A DNA stretch of 46,825 nt from NCBI GenBank assembly GCA_902597195.1, contig CACJWV010000003.1, positions 1 to 46,825 on the forward strand. Direction: 5' to 3'. The notes beneath the pieces were generated by a model. The model worked only from the letters and a program-made list of their open reading frames with translations. It had not been told where the DNA came from and did no database searches. The first letter of the stretch is position 1; the number at the start of each line of letters is the position of its first letter. A program made the translations under genes and the position numbers. Shown here one piece after another: positions 25,855-35,007 of this stretch. The DNA comes from an uncultured Bacteroidota bacterium (lineage in GTDB: Bacteria; Bacteroidota; Bacteroidia; Flavobacteriales; BACL11).

Positions 25855-26249
25855 GTTCTCATTCAATATTTAGCAAAATAATTAACAGAGAATTGCCTTC
25901 TTATATAGTTTGTGAGGATAAGGAAAACATTGCATTTCTAGATATTAATCCTTTAAGTAGAGGACACACACTTATAGTCCCAAAATTAGAAGTTGATAAT
26001 ATTTTTAGTCTTAATGAAAATTCATACAATAGTTTGTTTTCTTTTGCTAAAAGAGTTGCTATTAATATGAAAAAAAAAATGACCTGCGACAGAATAGGCA
26101 TGTCAGTTGTTGGATTAGATGTTCCTCATGCTCATATTCATTTAATACCAATAAATTCTTTTGAAGATATGAACTTCAACAAATCTCCTTTAAAATTAAC
26201 TGACGAAGAAATGCTTAACATTTGTAAATTATTAAAGTTTAATGCTTAA
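25851..26249 (+). CDS. HIT-family nucleotide hydrolase (Hint-like), TTG start
   Basis: A histidine-triad protein that hydrolyses purine nucleotide phosphoramidates or related bonds in the cytoplasm. The HxHxHxx motif is HAHIHLIP (His93, 95, 97), and the N-terminal half has IFSKIINRELPSYIVCEDKE and LSRGHTLIVPK. At 132 residues it is of normal length. The only usable start is TTG at 25851, overlapping the greA stop (TTGA); the next Met is at residue 73, too late for a fold. It is convergent with ruvC and overlaps its end by 11 bases. Confidence 0.93.
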   Translation: MSSHSIFSKIINRELPSYIVCEDKENIAFLDINPLSRGHTLIVPKLEVDNIFSLNENSYNSLFSFAKRVAINMKKKMTCDRIGMSVVGLDVPHAHIHLIPINSFEDMNFNKSPLKLTDEEMLNICKLLKFNA

Positions 26250-26793
26250 TCTTATTTTTGTTTTGTTTAACAAAAGCTGACCAATTTGAATAGTTAGTTT
26301 TGTTATTTGTGTTATCGCGTTGAAAATGGTGGCATAAAGCTGCAGCTAGTCCATCAGTTGCATCAAGGTTTTCTGGTTTCCTTTTCATTTTTAAAAGATT
26401 TTGAATCATTCCAGCCACTTGATCTTTAGATGAATTACCTTTTCCAGTAATAGATTTTTTTATTTTTCTTGGGCTGTATTCAAAAACTGGAATATTTTTA
26501 TTAAGTGCAGCAGCCATTGCAACCCCTTGAGCCCTTCCGAGTTTTAACATTGATTGAACATTCTTTCCAAAAAAAGGAGCTTCAATCGAAATTTCATCTG
26601 GTTTGTATTCTGTAATTAACTCAGTGATTCTTTCAAAAATTTTTTTCAGTTTATCTTGATGAGATTGATATTGAGCGAGTTTAATAATACCAAAATTTAT
26701 TAGCTCAATGTTTTTATTTCTTATGTGCACTAGTCCGTAGCCCATTATAATTGTTCCAGGATCAATACCTAAAATTATTTTATCGCTAACCAT
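26239..26793 (-). CDS. ruvC: Holliday-junction resolvase RuvC
   Basis: Cuts four-way DNA junctions symmetrically during recombination. The 184-residue RNase H-like fold shows the acidic catalytic set: Asp11 in LGIDPGT, Glu71 in SIEAPFFGKN, Asp144/Asp147 in NLDATDGLAAALCHH. The loop KGNSSKDQVAGMIQ is also conserved. A C-terminal tail of about 25 basic residues goes beyond the core. ruvA and ruvB are not in the window. It is convergent with the HIT gene (11-base overlap) and divergent from the membrane protein at 26830, with a gap of 36 bases. Confidence 0.96.
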   Translation of the reverse strand: MVSDKIILGIDPGTIIMGYGLVHIRNKNIELINFGIIKLAQYQSHQDKLKKIFERITELITEYKPDEISIEAPFFGKNVQSMLKLGRAQGVAMAAALNKNIPVFEYSPRKIKKSITGKGNSSKDQVAGMIQNLLKMKRKPENLDATDGLAAALCHHFQRDNTNNKTNYSNWSAFVKQNKNKIKH

Positions 26794-26829
26794 ATTTTCT
26801 TTGTATTATTGTTCAGATACTAATTAAAA

Positions 26830-27771
26830 GTGTTAAAGAAAACAAATATTTTGAAGATATTAAAAGTTTTAATATCATTTACTATAATTTTTGTTTTGTA
26901 CAGGCAATTTGATTTGAAGTTTGCCGATTATAACATTGCTCAAAATTTACCACTTCTAAGAAAAAATTATTTTTATTTATTTCTATTGTTCATACTTATG
27001 TTTATTCAGTGGTTTGTAGAGGCTCAAAAGTGGAGATTTTTATTGTGTAAAGTTCAATATTTGAAATTTGGACAAAGCATCAAAGCGATTTTTTCAGGAT
27101 TGTCTGTATCTTTTTTAACACCAAATAGAACGGGAGAATTTTTAGGAAGAATTATTTTTATTTCAAAAGAAAATAGGATTAAGGCTTCAATAATAACATT
27201 TATTGGTAATTATAGTCAATTGCTAACTACAATTACTATTGGCTTAATCTCATTATTTTATCTCCCAAACTATTTTAATATTGATAAGTATTTAGATAGA
27301 AATTATTACTGCGTTATAATTTTTTTCACGTTGATTATATTGAATATTTTATATTTTTTCACAAACAAAATATATGATTTTGCATCAATTTTCTCAAAAA
27401 AAAATAAATACTTAAGTCAAATTGAAGTTTTTAAAATTTATAGCAAAAAAGAACTTTTGATTGCATATTTATATTCAATGTTTAGATATATAATTTTTAT
27501 AATTCAGTATTATATTGCTTTTCTAACATTTGAAATTCATATTTCTTTAATAGATTTTGTAATACTAAAACCAATATCTATTCTATTAGTAACAGCGATA
27601 CCAACTGTTTCAATAACAGATGCTGGTGTAAGAGTAAGTTCAGCTCTCGCGATTTTTGCATTAGTTGATATTTCAACAAATATAATTTCTGCTACAATAC
27701 TAATTTGGTTAGTAAACTTAGTTATACCTTCATTAATTGGTCTTCTTTTTTTTAATAAATTAAAAAGCTAG
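26830..27771 (+). CDS. Multi-pass membrane protein of the LPG-synthase transmembrane-domain family
   Basis: A 313-residue membrane protein with about eight hydrophobic segments. Features that match the UPF0104/lysylphosphatidylglycerol synthase transmembrane family (PF03706) are LKFGQSIKAIFSGLSVSFLTPNRTGEFLGRI near residue 80-110 (the TPNRxGE segment) and PTVSITDAGVRVSSALAIF near residue 255. It lacks the cytoplasmic aminoacyl-transferase domain of MprF. Members act in lipid modification or flipping; which one here is unknown. The start is GTG (no ATG in the first 55 codons). It heads an operon with a family 2 glycosyltransferase two bases on, so a glycolipid role is plausible. Confidence 0.85.
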   Translation: MLKKTNILKILKVLISFTIIFVLYRQFDLKFADYNIAQNLPLLRKNYFYLFLLFILMFIQWFVEAQKWRFLLCKVQYLKFGQSIKAIFSGLSVSFLTPNRTGEFLGRIIFISKENRIKASIITFIGNYSQLLTTITIGLISLFYLPNYFNIDKYLDRNYYCVIIFFTLIILNILYFFTNKIYDFASIFSKKNKYLSQIEVFKIYSKKELLIAYLYSMFRYIIFIIQYYIAFLTFEIHISLIDFVILKPISILLVTAIPTVSITDAGVRVSSALAIFALVDISTNIISATILIWLVNLVIPSLIGLLFFNKLKS

Positions 27772-27773
27772 GC

Positions 27774-28871
27774 ATGATATTTTTTTCTTTAATCATATTA
27801 CTGCTGTATTCTGTAGTTTTTATTGTATTTCGGTTTTCTTGGAAAAATTTAAAAAAAAATTTTTCTTCATTGGACATAAGTACTTCAATAATAATTGCTG
27901 TTAGAAATGAGGAAGAAAACATTTTAAATATTCTCAAAGATATTTCTGCTCAAAACTATCCCAAAAGAAATATTGAAACAATCTTGGTAGATGATGGTTC
28001 TATTGATAAAACACTACAAATTTTGAAAGAAAATAAATCAAGATTTGATTTTAAATTATATCAACTCAGAGATGGGAATAAAGGAAAAAAACAAGCCATA
28101 CAAGAGGGTGTAAAGCATGCTAAAGGAAATATATTATTATTTACAGACGCAGATTGTAGGTTAAATAAAAATTGGGTTGTCGAAATGTTATCAATTTTCA
28201 ATGATAAATCTGTTAATATGGTAAGTGGGCCAGTTATGTTTATTGAAAATAATATTTTGGAAAAAATACAAAATTTAGAGTTTTTGTCATTAATTGGTAC
28301 AGGAGCTGCTTCAATTGGATTGCAAAGACCTCTCTTTTGTAATGGAGCAAATCTAGCCATAAGAAAAACTATTTTTGAAAAAAATAAAAATAAAATAAGA
28401 AACGAGATATCATCTGGTGATGATGTTTTCTTGATGCATTCAGTTAAAAAGAAATCTAAAAAATCAATTAGGTTTATGAAATCTTTTGAGGCAATTGTAC
28501 TTACTCAGCCTAAAAAAAACATGAATGAATTCATTAATCAAAGAAAAAGATGGACAAAAAAAAGTATATTTTATACAGATAAAGACACAATTTTTTTAGG
28601 ATTTCTTATTCTTTTAATGCATTTAAATGTGGTTGCTCTTGTGTTTAATTCCATATTATACAGTGAGTTTTTGACCTTAATATTTATTTTTACTTCTAAG
28701 TTTTTGATAGATTTATTTTTTCTATATGAAATTTTGAAATTTTTTAAGAAAAAGAACCTAATTAAGTATCTTTTTTTTGTTGAGATTTTGTATTGTTTTT
28801 ATATTCCTTTCATTATGATAATATCATTATTCACTAAATTTGAATGGAAGGGTAGATCATTATCAAAATGA
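27774..28871 (+). CDS. Family 2 glycosyltransferase, membrane bound
   Basis: A 365-residue processive-type GT-A enzyme. An N-terminal membrane segment is followed by the nucleotide-sugar site: SIIIAVRNEEENI, ETILVDDGS, FTDADCRLNKNW (DxD metal motif), SSGDDVFLM (catalytic base region), and QRKRWTKKS (the Q-x-x-RW motif). Two or three membrane helices close the protein. The sugar and acceptor are unknown. The gene lies two bases after a lipid-type membrane protein and overlaps the following permease by four bases. Confidence 0.92.
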   Translation: MIFFSLIILLLYSVVFIVFRFSWKNLKKNFSSLDISTSIIIAVRNEEENILNILKDISAQNYPKRNIETILVDDGSIDKTLQILKENKSRFDFKLYQLRDGNKGKKQAIQEGVKHAKGNILLFTDADCRLNKNWVVEMLSIFNDKSVNMVSGPVMFIENNILEKIQNLEFLSLIGTGAASIGLQRPLFCNGANLAIRKTIFEKNKNKIRNEISSGDDVFLMHSVKKKSKKSIRFMKSFEAIVLTQPKKNMNEFINQRKRWTKKSIFYTDKDTIFLGFLILLMHLNVVALVFNSILYSEFLTLIFIFTSKFLIDLFFLYEILKFFKKKNLIKYLFFVEILYCFYIPFIMIISLFTKFEWKGRSLSK

Positions 28872-29866
28872 AATTATTTGAACTAATTAATAAAGCAAGC
28901 TTAATAACAAAATTATCTCTTTTAATAATTTTCACATATGCTTTGCTTTCAATTTTTGGTTTTGCAATTATTAGCGATAAATCAAAGTTTGCTAATGACA
29001 TGAATTTGCAAATAGCAACACTAAAACCTTTATCTAAATTAGATTTTATTTTAATTGATGATAAAAAAATTTATATCAAAGAAGGTTCTATTTTAATCAA
29101 CAAAAAAAGTGGAGATCTGATTAGTTTCGAAAAATTTGGTAATAATGAAAAATTTATTTTTGGTAGTAGTTTAGGTTTAGAGAATGTTCAGAGCCAATTT
29201 TTCTTAATGGGAACTGATAAATTTGGAAGAGATTTTTTTAGCAGAATAATTTATGGTATGAAAGTGTCTTTGACAATTGGTTTCTTGTCTGTTTTAATTT
29301 CATTAGCTATAGGAATTTTTTTAGGCTCGATTTCAGGATTTTACGGAGGAAGTATTGATAAGGCTATAATGTGGTTAATAAATGTAACATGGTCTATACC
29401 AACATTACTTCTCGTAATTGCTATCTCCTTAGCAATTGGTAAAGGGTTTAATCAAGTTTTCATAGCAATTGGTTTAACGATGTGGGTTGATGTTGCAAGA
29501 ATAGTTAGGGGACAATTTATGTCGTTAAAAGAAAAAGAGTTTGTAGAAGCCGGTGAAGTTCTTGGATATAAATCAAGCAGATTGATAGTTAAACATATCT
29601 TACCTAATATTCTTTCAACTATCTTGGTAATTTCAACAGCAAACTTTTCAGCAGCTATATTGCTTGAGTCTGGCTTGTCTTTTTTAGGCCTTGGAGCCCA
29701 ACCACCAGTTCCAACGTGGGGATCTATGTTAAGAGACCATTATTATTTTATATTTATGGATAAGTCATATCTCGCAATAATTCCTGGACTTTTCATAATG
29801 ACTTTAGTTTTGTCATTTATAAATCTTGGAAATGGACTAAGAGATTTATTGGATGTTAAAAGTTAA
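28868..29866 (+). CDS. ABC transporter inner-membrane permease, OppC/DppC type
   Basis: A 332-residue permease of the peptide/nickel ABC importer family. It has TM1 at about 17-37, then an unusually long periplasmic stretch of about 80 residues, then GTDKFGRDFFSRIIYGMKVS (family signature), and five further helices. The coupling loop that contacts the ATPase is EAGEVLGYKSSRLIVKHILP, and GLSFLGLGAQPPVPTWGSML is the family's C-terminal signature. No OppB, ATPase or binding protein gene is next to it, so its partners must be encoded elsewhere. It overlaps the glycosyltransferase gene by four bases and the convergent AtoE-type gene by four bases. Confidence 0.93.
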   Translation: MKLFELINKASLITKLSLLIIFTYALLSIFGFAIISDKSKFANDMNLQIATLKPLSKLDFILIDDKKIYIKEGSILINKKSGDLISFEKFGNNEKFIFGSSLGLENVQSQFFLMGTDKFGRDFFSRIIYGMKVSLTIGFLSVLISLAIGIFLGSISGFYGGSIDKAIMWLINVTWSIPTLLLVIAISLAIGKGFNQVFIAIGLTMWVDVARIVRGQFMSLKEKEFVEAGEVLGYKSSRLIVKHILPNILSTILVISTANFSAAILLESGLSFLGLGAQPPVPTWGSMLRDHYYFIFMDKSYLAIIPGLFIMTLVLSFINLGNGLRDLLDVKS

Positions 29867-31209
29867 AATATCAAAAGACAGGTAATAAAAATTACTGATC
29901 CAATTAAAAGTAAAATTAGCGTATACGGTAATAAATCTTTTGCATTAATCTTTGTAATTCCCAACAATGGCAAAGCCCAGAAAGGCTGTAGCATGTTTGT
30001 TATTTGATCTCCATAAGCTAGTGCCATAACACTCTTGGAAATGCTTAAATTTAAATAATTTGCAGCTTCAACAATTATAGGTCCTTGTACTGCCCATTGA
30101 CCTCCTCCACTTGGCACAAAAATATTTACTAAGCCAGCACTGAGAAAAGTAAAGATTGGGAAAGTATTTTCACTTGATATACTTATAAAAAAATCTGATA
30201 AAACATTAATCAGTCCGGAGTATTTCATAATTCCCATTATTCCAAAATAAAGAGGAAATTGAATGAGGATACCAGCTGCGCTGATGATTGCTTTATTAAC
30301 GGATTTAATAAAACTGGATAAATTTTTATGTGAGAATATACAAAATGATAATAACCAAAGATTAATAAGATTAGGATTAATTGATGCTATGAAGGAACCA
30401 TCAGTAATATACATGTGTTTTATAAAAAGATAAATAAGTAATAGAGTACCAATGATTTTTGAGAAAATAAATGAATTATCAATTTTTTCTGAAAGCGTTT
30501 TATTATTGTTATTCTCAGAGGTTTTATTTTCAACAGAAATGACATGTTCAGCTACTTTAATCTTCTTTGCAAGAAAATACATTAAAGTTGGTACAATAAA
30601 AATTAACAAAATTGAAACTGTAATATTTAATTCTGAGAATATAGTTTCTTCAAGGCTTATGACTCCAATTTTATCACTTAAAAAATGACCTTTCTCAGCA
30701 ATTTTAATGGGTGCTGAACCTGAAAGTCCACCATGCCAAACCATTAAACCGCTGTAGCCACAAGCACCAAGAAAAGGGTAATTTATTTTAACATTATTTT
30801 TGGAAGCGTAGATCCCTACTTTTTTTACAAAAATAGCTCCAAATATTAATCCAAGTCCCCAATTTAATAGTGAAATTAGTATAGTTAGGAAGGTTATAAT
30901 TAGTGCAGCTCTGGAGTTAGAACTACAAAATTTTAAAAAATAATTTATAAAATTCTCTATGGGTTTGGATAGTGCAAGGGAATAGCCTAGTACAAGCATT
31001 AACATCATTTGCAAAGCAAAAACCATTAGTGCTTTATCCCATATACCTCTTTCCCAAAACTGAACAATTTCTAGTATGCTGTTGGAGCTCTCATTACTTT
31101 GAGCTAAATAAGCAAAGAGAATAGTTAGTAATGTTAGTAATATTGCTATTGAAAAAGGGGAAGGTAAAAAATTTTTAAAAAACTTTTCTACTGAAGTAAT
31201 AATATTCAT
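29863..31209 (-). CDS. AtoE-family short-chain fatty acid transporter
   Basis: A 448-residue membrane protein with about 11-12 hydrophobic segments. It matches the AtoE/short-chain fatty acid transporter family through LNWGLGLIFGAIFVKKVG, ACGYSGLMVWHGGLSGSAPI, and SGGGQWAVQGPIIVEAANYL near the C-terminus (residues about 365-385). It would take up butyrate-like acids with protons. It starts two bases after the DUF3127 gene, so the two are in one operon. Its stop interlocks with that of the permease on the other strand (TTAA). Substrate is not fixed by sequence. Confidence 0.9.
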   Translation of the reverse strand: MNIITSVEKFFKNFLPSPFSIAILLTLLTILFAYLAQSNESSNSILEIVQFWERGIWDKALMVFALQMMLMLVLGYSLALSKPIENFINYFLKFCSSNSRAALIITFLTILISLLNWGLGLIFGAIFVKKVGIYASKNNVKINYPFLGACGYSGLMVWHGGLSGSAPIKIAEKGHFLSDKIGVISLEETIFSELNITVSILLIFIVPTLMYFLAKKIKVAEHVISVENKTSENNNNKTLSEKIDNSFIFSKIIGTLLLIYLFIKHMYITDGSFIASINPNLINLWLLSFCIFSHKNLSSFIKSVNKAIISAAGILIQFPLYFGIMGIMKYSGLINVLSDFFISISSENTFPIFTFLSAGLVNIFVPSGGGQWAVQGPIIVEAANYLNLSISKSVMALAYGDQITNMLQPFWALPLLGITKINAKDLLPYTLILLLIGSVIFITCLLIF

Positions 31210-31211
31210 TA

Positions 31212-31565
31212 TTAGAAAGGCAGGTCATCCTCTTTGTCTAAATCATTTTCAAAAACAGGTGGAGGCTCATCATCATAAATTTCATTGTTTATTTGTTGAA
31301 TTTTCCAAGCATCTATATTGTGGAAATACCTTCCATTATATTCTTTTGATGATAGGTTAAAAAAGACTTCAATCATTTCACCTTCTTTGAAATTAGTCAA
31401 TAAATTTATTTTTTCTTCTCCAAAAAGTTGGAAGCAAATAAGTGGATTATATTGAGCATCTGTGTCAAGTACAAATGATTGTTTTTTCCACTCATTGCCG
31501 CTCTTGGCAACTCCAGATTCAATACTTAATTTTTGGGATAATTTTCCTTTGATACTAAAACTCAT
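31212..31565 (-). CDS. DUF3127 family protein with OB-fold and SSB-like acidic tip
   Basis: A 117-residue protein made of a compact OB-like domain (about 1-90, with GRYFHNIDAWKIQQI as the conserved end) and a disordered acidic tail ending NDLDKEDDLPF. The last five residues are the same type as the C-terminal tip of single-stranded DNA-binding protein (DDIPF), by which SSB recruits repair and replication enzymes. DUF3127 is common in Bacteroidota, and I know of no assigned function. By layout it could bind single-stranded DNA or RNA, or compete for SSB partners. A near-promoter TATATTTA lies upstream. It precedes the AtoE-type transporter by two bases. Confidence 0.85.
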   Translation of the reverse strand: MSFSIKGKLSQKLSIESGVAKSGNEWKKQSFVLDTDAQYNPLICFQLFGEEKINLLTNFKEGEMIEVFFNLSSKEYNGRYFHNIDAWKIQQINNEIYDDEPPPVFENDLDKEDDLPF

Positions 31566-31622
31566 TTTTATTGTAAATATACATCTTATGATAATATTAT
31601 AATCTATGAAAATTAAAAATAA

Positions 31623-31630
31623 TATCTTTG
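31623..31630 (+). promoter_or_regulatory. -7 promoter element of tRNA-Leu
   Basis: TATCTTTG followed by C, an exact match to TAnnTTTG and identical to the -7 box of the porin-like gene. It ends 11 bases before the tRNA, so transcription would begin a few bases ahead of the mature 5' end. No -33 TTG at 17-23 bases. Confidence 0.65.
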
Positions 31631-31641
31631 CAGCCTATTTT

Positions 31642-31723
31642 GCGGGTGTGATGGAATTGGTAGACATGCTAGATTTAGGATCTAGTGCCGCAAGGCGTGG
31701 GGGTTCGACTCCCTTCACCCGCA
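31642..31723 (+). tRNA. tRNA-Leu (anticodon UAG)
   Basis: 82-base class II tRNA. Acceptor stem GCGGGTG/CACCCGC, anticodon stem CTAGA/TCTAG around loop TTTAGGA (anticodon TAG), a long variable arm (TGCCGCAAGGCG) and T-arm GGGGGTTCGACTCCC. The CCA end is not encoded. Trigger factor starts 19 bases downstream, so the same transcript may continue into tig. Confidence 0.97.
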
Positions 31724-31742
31724 CAAACTTCAGTTAATAAAC

Positions 31743-33101
31743 ATGCAAATTATAACAAAAGAAAAAAAAGATAAAGTACTTGAACTAAGTGTGAAAGTAG
31801 TAAAAGATGATTATTTTGATAGCTATCATAAAGTATTAAAAAGTTACAAAAGAGATATGCTGTTGCCAGGTTTCAGAAAAGGAAAAGTCCCAACTGGAAT
31901 TATTGAGAAAAAATATGGTATCTCCATAATGGTTGACGAGGTAAATAAACTAGTTCAAAATAAATTATATGATTATTTAAAAGAAAATGAATTAAAAACA
32001 TTAGGCTCTCCGATTCCCAATATTGAAAATAAAATAGAATGGAAAGTTGGTTCTGATTTTAATTTTGTTTTTGAGGTTGGAATATATCCAGATATAAAGG
32101 CTACAATTTCCAAAAAAGACAAATTAGACTTTTTCTTGATTGAGCCCGAAAAGCAAACCATTGATAATTATGTAAATGACATTTCTAAAAGATATGGAAA
32201 AATGGAAAGTCATAAGTTAAGTAAGGAGGGTGATGTTTTATTTTGTAAAATAAATCAGATAGATGGTAATGGTGAGATCATAAAAAATGGAATTACAAAT
32301 GAAGCATCAATAACTACCGAGTATATTGAATCCGAAAAAGAAAAAAACAAATTTATAAGTCTAAAACAAAAAGATAAAGTCAAAGCAAATGTGAAAAAAG
32401 CATTTACAAATATGGCCGACCTTTCTGCGATGCTTAATATTGATAAGGGATCATTAGAAAAATTAGAAAATGACTTGTTTCTTTTTGAGGTAAAAGATAT
32501 AAAAAGACTAGCCCCTGCGAAGATAGATAAAGATTTATTCGATAAGTTATATGGGAAGGATAATGTTAAAACAAAGAAAGATTTCTTAAACAAAATAAAA
32601 GAGGAAGCAAGAACTTCTTACAAACTAGAAAGTGATAGAATGCTGAAAAATGATATTGTAATTTATCTAATGAAAAAAACTAAAATTAGTTTACCTGACG
32701 AGTTTTTAAAAAGATGGTTGCAAGTATCTTCAAAGAATCCTATTTCAAGCGAAGATGTAGAAAAAGAATATGAAATGTATTCTAAAAGTTTGAAGTGGCA
32801 GATTATTGAGAATAAAATTATTGAAGATAATAATCTGAAAGCAGACGAAAATGAAATAAAATTATTTGCTAAAAATCTTGTTAAAAATCAGATGATGCAA
32901 TATGGCAGAAGTGATATTAGTGACAATGAATTAAACGATATTTCTAAGAACATAATGAAAAATGAAGACGAAAAAAAGAAGATAATTGACCAGCTATATG
33001 ACAAAAAAACCCTTGATCATTACAAGAAATCATTCACTTTAAAGTCAAAAAAAATCAGCTATGATGATTTTGTTAAATTAGCAACTGAAAAAAATAAATA
33101 A
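31743..33101 (+). CDS. tig: Trigger factor
   Basis: Ribosome-bound chaperone that receives nascent chains at the exit tunnel. The N-terminal ribosome-binding signature GFRKGKVP is at residues 43-50. The middle region, where the FKBP-like domain sits in E. coli, is divergent and lacks a clear prolyl isomerase signature, and the C-terminal helical arms are long and very lysine-rich. The 452 residues are of normal length. clpP follows with a one-base overlap (TAATG), then clpX the same way, so it is the classic tig-clpP-clpX order. Confidence 0.95.
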   Translation: MQIITKEKKDKVLELSVKVVKDDYFDSYHKVLKSYKRDMLLPGFRKGKVPTGIIEKKYGISIMVDEVNKLVQNKLYDYLKENELKTLGSPIPNIENKIEWKVGSDFNFVFEVGIYPDIKATISKKDKLDFFLIEPEKQTIDNYVNDISKRYGKMESHKLSKEGDVLFCKINQIDGNGEIIKNGITNEASITTEYIESEKEKNKFISLKQKDKVKANVKKAFTNMADLSAMLNIDKGSLEKLENDLFLFEVKDIKRLAPAKIDKDLFDKLYGKDNVKTKKDFLNKIKEEARTSYKLESDRMLKNDIVIYLMKKTKISLPDEFLKRWLQVSSKNPISSEDVEKEYEMYSKSLKWQIIENKIIEDNNLKADENEIKLFAKNLVKNQMMQYGRSDISDNELNDISKNIMKNEDEKKKIIDQLYDKKTLDHYKKSFTLKSKKISYDDFVKLATEKNK

Positions 33102-33775
33102 TGGATTACAATAAAGAATTTAAAAAATTTGCAAAACTAGACAGAGGAATTAGTAGTTTAACACTTGATAAATTCACCTCAGTTTATTCAAATTATATTT
33201 CACCAACTATAATTGAGGAAAGACAAATGAATATTGCTACCATGGATGTTTTCTCGAGACTAATGATGGATAGAATTATTTTTCTTGGAGTACCAATAAA
33301 TGATTATGTAGCTAACATTATTCAAGCACAACTTCTTTTCTTAGAATCAGTTGATGCAAAAAAAGATATCTTAATTTATTTAAATACGCCAGGGGGAAGT
33401 GTTTATGCTGGCCTTGGTATATATGATACCATGCAGTATATAAATTGTGATGTTTCTACAATCTGTACAGGTATGGCTGCCTCTATGGGAGCTGTTCTGC
33501 TTTGTGCTGGAGAAAAAGGAAAGCGTACTGCGCTTAAACATTCAAGAGTGATGATACATCAGCCATTAGGAGGAGCACACGGTCAGGCATCTGATATCGA
33601 AATAACAGCCAATGAAATCAAGAAATTAAAAACCGAACTTTATGAGATTATTTCAAATCATACTGGTCAAAAATTTGATAAGGTTTGGGCTGACGGAGAT
33701 AGAGATTTTTGGATGAAATCGGATGAAGCCAAAGATTATGGCATGATTGATGAAGTTTTACAGAAGAATAAATAA
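33101..33775 (+). CDS. clpP: ATP-dependent Clp protease proteolytic subunit
   Basis: Forms the 14-subunit barrel that degrades proteins fed by ClpX. The catalytic triad is visible: Ser128 in [10 protein letters not shown], His153 in MIHQPLGG, and Asp202 in [22 protein letters not shown] forms the substrate groove. The 224 residues include a ~40-residue N-terminal leader of the Bacteroidota type that is probably removed by self-cleavage. One-base overlaps with tig and clpX show translational coupling. Confidence 0.98.
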   Translation: MDYNKEFKKFAKLDRGISSLTLDKFTSVYSNYISPTIIEERQMNIATMDVFSRLMMDRIIFLGVPINDYVANIIQAQLLFLESVDAKKDILIYLNTPGGSVYAGLGIYDTMQYINCDVSTICTGMAASMGAVLLCAGEKGKRTALKHSRVMIHQPLGGAHGQASDIEITANEIKKLKTELYEIISNHTGQKFDKVWADGDRDFWMKSDEAKDYGMIDEVLQKNK

Positions 33776-35007
33776 TGAATTCGAACAAAAGTGTTTCATG
33801 TTCTTTTTGTAAAAAAGATAAAAATCAAACAGAAATATTAATCGCAGGAGATGGAGCACATATCTGCGATGTTTGTATTGAAAAAGCCTATCAGATTGTT
33901 CAAGCGGATGTATCAAATAAAAGAAAAAAAGAATTTAATTTAAATATTAAGAAGCCAAAAGAGATCTTTAACCACTTAAACGACTATGTGATTGGTCAGG
34001 ATACTGCAAAAAAAATATTATCAGTTGCAGTTTATAATCATTACAAAAGAGTTGTTCTCGCAGAGCCAGATGATTCATCGCAAGATGTTGAAATTGAAAA
34101 ATCTAATATAATAATGGTGGGTGAAACAGGCACAGGAAAAACATTACTTGCTAAAACAATAGCTAAGATTTTAGATGTTCCTTTTTGTATTGCAGATGCA
34201 ACAGTTTTAACTGAAGCTGGATATGTTGGAGAGGATGTAGAAAGTATTTTAACAAGACTTTTACAAGCATCTGACTATAATGTAGAAAAGGCAGCTCTTG
34301 GAATTGTCTTTATTGACGAAATTGATAAAATAGCAAGAAAAAGTGATAATCCATCAATAACACGTGATGTCAGTGGTGAGGGAGTTCAACAAGCCTTATT
34401 GAAACTTCTTGAAGGAACAATTGTGAATGTGCCTCCCCAAGGTGGAAGAAAACATCCTGACCAAAAAATGATAGCTCTCGATACAAAGAATATTTTATTT
34501 ATTTGTGGAGGTGCTTTTGATGGAATTGAGAAAAGAATTTCCAGTAGATTAAATACATCAACAATAGGATTTAAGAAAAGCTCATATGATTACTCAAAAA
34601 TAGATTCAGTTATTGAGCAGATATCACCTGTCGATTTAAAGAATTTTGGCTTGATACCAGAACTTATAGGTAGACTTCCTGTACTAACACATTTGAACAA
34701 ATTAGATAAATCAGCACTCACTAAAATTTTAACTGAGCCAAAGAACTCAATTATTAATCAATACAAGAAATTGTTTAGTATTGATAATATAGAGTTAATA
34801 ATAGATAAGAGTATAATAGAAATAATTGTTAACAAAGCAATTGAATTAAATTTAGGTGCCAGAGGATTGAAGTCAATTTGTGAAAAAATTCTTTTGGATG
34901 ACATGTTTTCTCCTTCAAAAAGAGTTAAAAATAATAAGTTGAGAATTACAAAGTCATTTGCAAAATCACAACTGCAAGAAATTCAATTTTCAAAAAAAGC
35001 AGCCTAA
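33775..35007 (+). CDS. clpX: ATP-dependent unfoldase subunit ClpX
   Basis: AAA+ unfoldase that feeds tagged proteins to ClpP. The N-terminal zinc domain carries Cys9, Cys12, Cys31 and Cys34 (CSFCKK, CDVC). Walker A is GETGTGKT (about residue 117-124), Walker B is VFIDEIDKI, and the pore loop is GYVGEDVE. The IGF-type loop that docks on ClpP is STIGFKKSS, where GF-like residues are kept. At 410 residues it is normal length. The stop interlocks with that of a convergent lipoprotein gene (CTAA). Confidence 0.98.
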   Translation: MNSNKSVSCSFCKKDKNQTEILIAGDGAHICDVCIEKAYQIVQADVSNKRKKEFNLNIKKPKEIFNHLNDYVIGQDTAKKILSVAVYNHYKRVVLAEPDDSSQDVEIEKSNIIMVGETGTGKTLLAKTIAKILDVPFCIADATVLTEAGYVGEDVESILTRLLQASDYNVEKAALGIVFIDEIDKIARKSDNPSITRDVSGEGVQQALLKLLEGTIVNVPPQGGRKHPDQKMIALDTKNILFICGGAFDGIEKRISSRLNTSTIGFKKSSYDYSKIDSVIEQISPVDLKNFGLIPELIGRLPVLTHLNKLDKSALTKILTEPKNSIINQYKKLFSIDNIELIIDKSIIEIIVNKAIELNLGARGLKSICEKILLDDMFSPSKRVKNNKLRITKSFAKSQLQEIQFSKKAA

